Assembly (NCBI GenBank): GCA_947457605.1 | Contig: CANGWP010000102.1 | Coordinates: forward strand, 1-8,198 | DNA from: Bdellovibrionales bacterium | Lineage (GTDB): Bacteria > Bdellovibrionota > UBA1018 > CAIMNF01 | Length of the DNA: 8,198 nt | Reading direction: 5' to 3' | Part shown: one piece after another, positions 6,082 through 8,198 of the stretch | Position numbering within the stretch: position 1 is the first letter of the stretch | Layout: every line of letters starts with the position of its first letter | The notes under the pieces: model-generated | Databases searched by the model: none | What the model was told of the DNA's origin: nothing | The model's input: the letters and a program-made list of their open reading frames with translations, nothing else | Translations under genes and position numbers: made by a program

Positions 6082-6375
6082 ATGCCAAAAGTAAGATTTT
6101 TACCATCCGGAATTGAAGCAAATGCAAGAGACGGAGAAACCTTGCTGGACCTCGCTCTAGCCAACGATGTTTCCATTCAACATGCGTGCGGTGGATTTTG
6201 TGCATGCACTACCTGTCATTGCGAGATCGTTTCCGGATTTGAGAACCTGGAAAACCCGGATGGAGATGAGTTGGAACGCCTCGAAGTTCTGGAGGGAAGA
6301 ACTGCCCATTCCCGCCTTGCTTGTCAATCCAAAGTAAAAGGCGATGTTACCGTTCGAGTTGTAAACTTCGATTGA
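6082..6375 (+). CDS. fdx: [2Fe-2S] ferredoxin, Isc/adrenodoxin type
   Basis: The 97-residue product is a small electron-transfer ferredoxin of the adrenodoxin class, which in Isc systems donates electrons for cluster assembly. The ligand pattern C-x5-C-x2-C-x35-C is met by C36, C42, C45 and C81. The core ACGGFCACTTCHCEI is nearly the same as in E. coli Fdx, including the extra cysteines C40 and C47. The acidic helix after it (NPDGDELERLEVL) and SRLACQSKV around the last ligand are typical. The ATG at 6082 is preceded by AGGA (6069-6072), which overlaps the iscA stop codon, with 9 nt spacing. A TTG at 6046 would overlap iscA and has no family support. The gene ends 6 bp from the end of the convergent serpin gene, so any terminator must lie inside coding DNA. 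Confidence 0.95.
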   Translation: MPKVRFLPSGIEANARDGETLLDLALANDVSIQHACGGFCACTTCHCEIVSGFENLENPDGDELERLEVLEGRTAHSRLACQSKVKGDVTVRVVNFD

Positions 6376-6381
6376 AATTGG

Positions 6382-7596
6382 CTACTCCGGTTTGTAAACC
6401 CGGCCCATGAAATAGATTTCTCCGCTTTCTCGATTCATGAGCAGATAAACAAAGGGGTGATCACAGTAAAAGGCCTTCTTTGATTTAAAGTTGAGGCTTG
6501 TGCTCTCTATGGTGAGAGCTGTGGCCGCGGCCGTAATCGTCCCCTGTTCATCCACCTCGAGAGATACTGCCTGGATCACGTCGCTTAGGTGAAATTCAAG
6601 TTGATTTGAAACGGCCTTCCACTCTCCCGGTGAAAACAGACTGCCGTATCCGGAGAGAGAAAGGTCATCCTTCAGTGAAGATTTTTCGCTTACTTTGAAT
6701 TTCGGCAGTACAAGCTCCACCTGTTCCTCTTTCATTTTTGTCAGGATGTCGCTCACTGAAGCCGAATCCAGTTTCGAATCGAGTTTCTTTGTCTCGAAAT
6801 CCTTGCGGGGCAGCGCGAGAATCATTGAAAACGGAGAGTCTTTGTACGGAAGCTCAAGCCATTTGGAGTCATCGTCTTCGAAGTATTTGAACCCATGAAC
6901 CTGCCTCATCATGTCAGTTGCGATCACAGATGATTCCGAGCTGCGGAAGTTCCCGACCATGGTTTGCTCTTTTTTAAAGGGGAACGTCCACTCTCCTTTG
7001 AAATAAAGCGCGTTGATGGCAACAAACAAAGTGCCTGGATCCAGTCTGTCAAGAATGGAAGGGATCCTTCCATCCGTGGTGTTCCTGACCCAGTCATTCA
7101 TTTCTTTCAGACCGAGAGGGTTCGCCTCCGCAGAAAGAGAACTCAGCGTGGAGAGATAGGATGGATTCAGGGCTTTCGGGTTTTTCACCCAAACTGAGTT
7201 CCCGATCCGAAGGCGGGTGTTTTTATCCTTCATGGCATTCAGGCGGCTTGCAAGATCCCGTTCGCTCTTGAAGCGATCCGTTTCTTTTGAACTGAATCCG
7301 AAGCCCTTTTCCAGGGCAAGGCGTGCATTTTCACCCGCTACGGGATATAGCATTTCAAATGCCATTTTGAGGCTCAACGGAGAAAAACTCAGGTTTCTCG
7401 GTTGGCCACTATGAAGCTTGTAGATCTGAAAGGGAGCTTCACCGGGCTTGATCGCAATTGTTGCGGGATAATCGGAGCCCTTGATGGTGGTTCCAGTTGA
7501 CGAACTCGAGTCCCTTCCCTCAACCGGAACGGGGGCTTCCCTTTTCGTGCAGGAAATTACCATCATCAGAAACAAGATCGTACAGGCTAGCTTCAT
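6382..7596 (-). CDS. Serpin-family protease inhibitor, predicted lipoprotein
   Basis: The 404-residue product is a serpin, a suicide inhibitor of serine or cysteine proteases. Typical segments are NLSFSPLSLKMAFEML (68-83), NDWVRNTTDGRI (167-178), VAINALYFKGEW (192-203), LPKFKVSEKSSLKDDL (297-312), and the C-terminal DHPFVYLLMNRESGEIYFMGRV (starting at 379). The reactive-centre hinge starts EQGTITAAAT (350-359), with Gly at P15, Thr at P14 and small residues to P8, as in inhibitory serpins. Counting 15 from G352 puts P1 near T366, give or take one. MKLACTILFLMMVISC is a lipoprotein signal with lipobox V-I-S-C16, followed by a Ser/Thr-rich linker (about 20-45). I start at the ATG at 7594-7596 because it begins this signal; a TTG at 7620 would add eight polar residues. 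Neither has a clear ribosome binding site. Target proteases are unknown. Confidence 0.93.
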   Translation of the reverse strand: MKLACTILFLMMVISCTKREAPVPVEGRDSSSSTGTTIKGSDYPATIAIKPGEAPFQIYKLHSGQPRNLSFSPLSLKMAFEMLYPVAGENARLALEKGFGFSSKETDRFKSERDLASRLNAMKDKNTRLRIGNSVWVKNPKALNPSYLSTLSSLSAEANPLGLKEMNDWVRNTTDGRIPSILDRLDPGTLFVAINALYFKGEWTFPFKKEQTMVGNFRSSESSVIATDMMRQVHGFKYFEDDDSKWLELPYKDSPFSMILALPRKDFETKKLDSKLDSASVSDILTKMKEEQVELVLPKFKVSEKSSLKDDLSLSGYGSLFSPGEWKAVSNQLEFHLSDVIQAVSLEVDEQGTITAAATALTIESTSLNFKSKKAFYCDHPFVYLLMNRESGEIYFMGRVYKPE

Positions 7597-7616
7597 GTTT
7601 TTTGTTGTAACACGAA

Positions 7617-8198
7617 TCAAGTATTGGTGTGAGAGCCAATTGAAGACTTGGGATCCAGAATGTCCCGCAGCGAGTCCCCCAGAAAATGAAATCCGATCAT
7701 GGTCAGAAAAAGAGCAAGACCCGGAAAAATCATCAAATGCGGGTAGCTCAGCATTCCGCGAAACCCTTCGTTGGCAAGGGTCCCCCAGCTTGCATAGGGA
7801 GGCTGAAGACCGAGTCCGACAAAAGACAAAAAACTTTCCGTGAGAATGTTGTTCGGGATCTGAAACGTTAGAGCCACAATCATGGGCCCCATGAGGTTCG
7901 GAAGAATGTGCTTGAAAAGGATCTGGATGGGATTAAGTCCCAACGCCCGACCTGCCTCAACATAAGGGAGTTCTCGGGCCTGAAGAACCAAGGCCCGAAC
8001 CAAGCGGGCTTGGGTTACCCAAGTGGTCATTCCAATCGAAATGAAGATCCCGAAGAATCCCCGGCCAAAGAGGAGTGAGAGTAAAATTGCAAGCAGGAGC
8101 ATGGGGAATATGTAGAAAATATCGACCACTGCCATGATCAGACGATCTGTGCGGCCTCCAAAAAAACCGGCAAGGGCGCCTGTGAGCGTGCCCAGAAC
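7617..8198 (-). CDS. Peptide ABC transporter permease, DppC/OppC family (5' end outside window)
   Basis: The visible 193 residues are the C-terminal part of an inner-membrane permease of the dipeptide/oligopeptide importer family. The frame is open to the window edge at 8198, so the start is missing. TLTGALAGFFGGRTDRLIM is the familiar cytoplasmic turn before the helix VVDIFYIFPMLLL. A second helix (FFGIFISIGMTTWV) follows. The EAA loop that contacts the ATPase reads PYVEAGRALGLNPIQILFKH, then ILPNLMGPMIV. The end LGDSLRDILDPK is near-diagnostic for DppC/OppC. This segment has no internal stop or frameshift. The substrate could be peptides, nickel or glycosides, as in related importers; peptides are the default guess. 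The TGA lies 20 bp before the serpin ATG on the same strand, so the two are probably co-transcribed, with the binding protein, DppB and ATPase genes expected beyond the window. Confidence 0.93.
   Translation of the reverse strand, partial: VLGTLTGALAGFFGGRTDRLIMAVVDIFYIFPMLLLAILLSLLFGRGFFGIFISIGMTTWVTQARLVRALVLQARELPYVEAGRALGLNPIQILFKHILPNLMGPMIVALTFQIPNNILTESFLSFVGLGLQPPYASWGTLANEGFRGMLSYPHLMIFPGLALFLTMIGFHFLGDSLRDILDPKSSIGSHTNT

Noticed and set aside
6386..6404. Small palindrome CCGGTTTGTAAACCCGG as a bidirectional terminator
   Set aside because: The arms are interrupted by a bulge, the loop is very small, no T-run follows on either strand, and it encodes the conserved end of the serpin.
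7597..7660. A dedicated sigma70 promoter for the serpin on the minus strand
   Set aside because: TTGGCT is present, but no acceptable -10 box lies at 16-18 bp from it.
1..8198. Signs of a mobile element, CRISPR array, tRNA or rRNA
   Set aside because: I saw no transposase, integrase, regular repeat-spacer pattern, terminal repeats or RNA-gene signature, and the genes are typical core genes plus one serpin.

Overview
The window reads as ordinary, densely coding chromosome (roughly half G+C by eye) from a Gram-negative bacterium. Two genes of Kdo synthesis, needed for lipopolysaccharide, sit with peptidoglycan synthases, and there are two predicted lipoproteins. The species cannot be named from sequence alone. 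The pyrG-kdsA-kdsC order and the metal-dependent type of KdsA would suit a Bdellovibrio- or delta-proteobacterium-like lineage, but this is a weak inference. I see no rRNA, tRNA, CRISPR array, insertion sequence or phage gene.

Region 1 (1-4447, + strand) is a compact operon: the C-terminal part of CTP synthase (pyrG), kdsA, kdsC, a lipoprotein-type GT51 peptidoglycan glycosyltransferase, and a membrane-anchored penicillin-binding transpeptidase. The first four genes overlap at their stop/start codons, and the fifth starts 20-38 bp after the fourth. CTP synthase supplies the CTP that activates Kdo. KdsA and KdsC make Kdo. The last two genes polymerise and cross-link peptidoglycan. The unit therefore joins nucleotide supply, outer-membrane lipid sugar and wall synthesis. 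The glycosyltransferase and transpeptidase look like the two halves of a class A penicillin-binding protein on separate polypeptides.

Region 2 (4448-6375, + strand) opens with a 94-bp gap holding a near-consensus sigma70-type promoter and a perfect 10-bp inverted repeat that overlaps its -35 box. It drives an iron-sulfur assembly mini-operon: IscS/NifS-type cysteine desulfurase, A-type carrier (IscA/ErpA) and Isc-type [2Fe-2S] ferredoxin. No IscU scaffold, IscR regulator or HscAB chaperones are encoded here.

Region 3 (6382-8198, - strand) converges on region 2 with only 6 bp between stop codons. Read in its own direction it holds the end of a DppC/OppC-type peptide ABC permease (its start lies beyond the window), then 20 bp later a lipoprotein serpin with an apparently inhibitory-type reactive-centre loop.

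The points most worth a second look are the split GT51/transpeptidase pair with an unusual lipoprotein anchor, the inverted repeat on the isc promoter, the scaffold-less isc operon, and the serpin behind a peptide transporter. None is a proven new system. There is no gene-free stretch longer than 94 bp.
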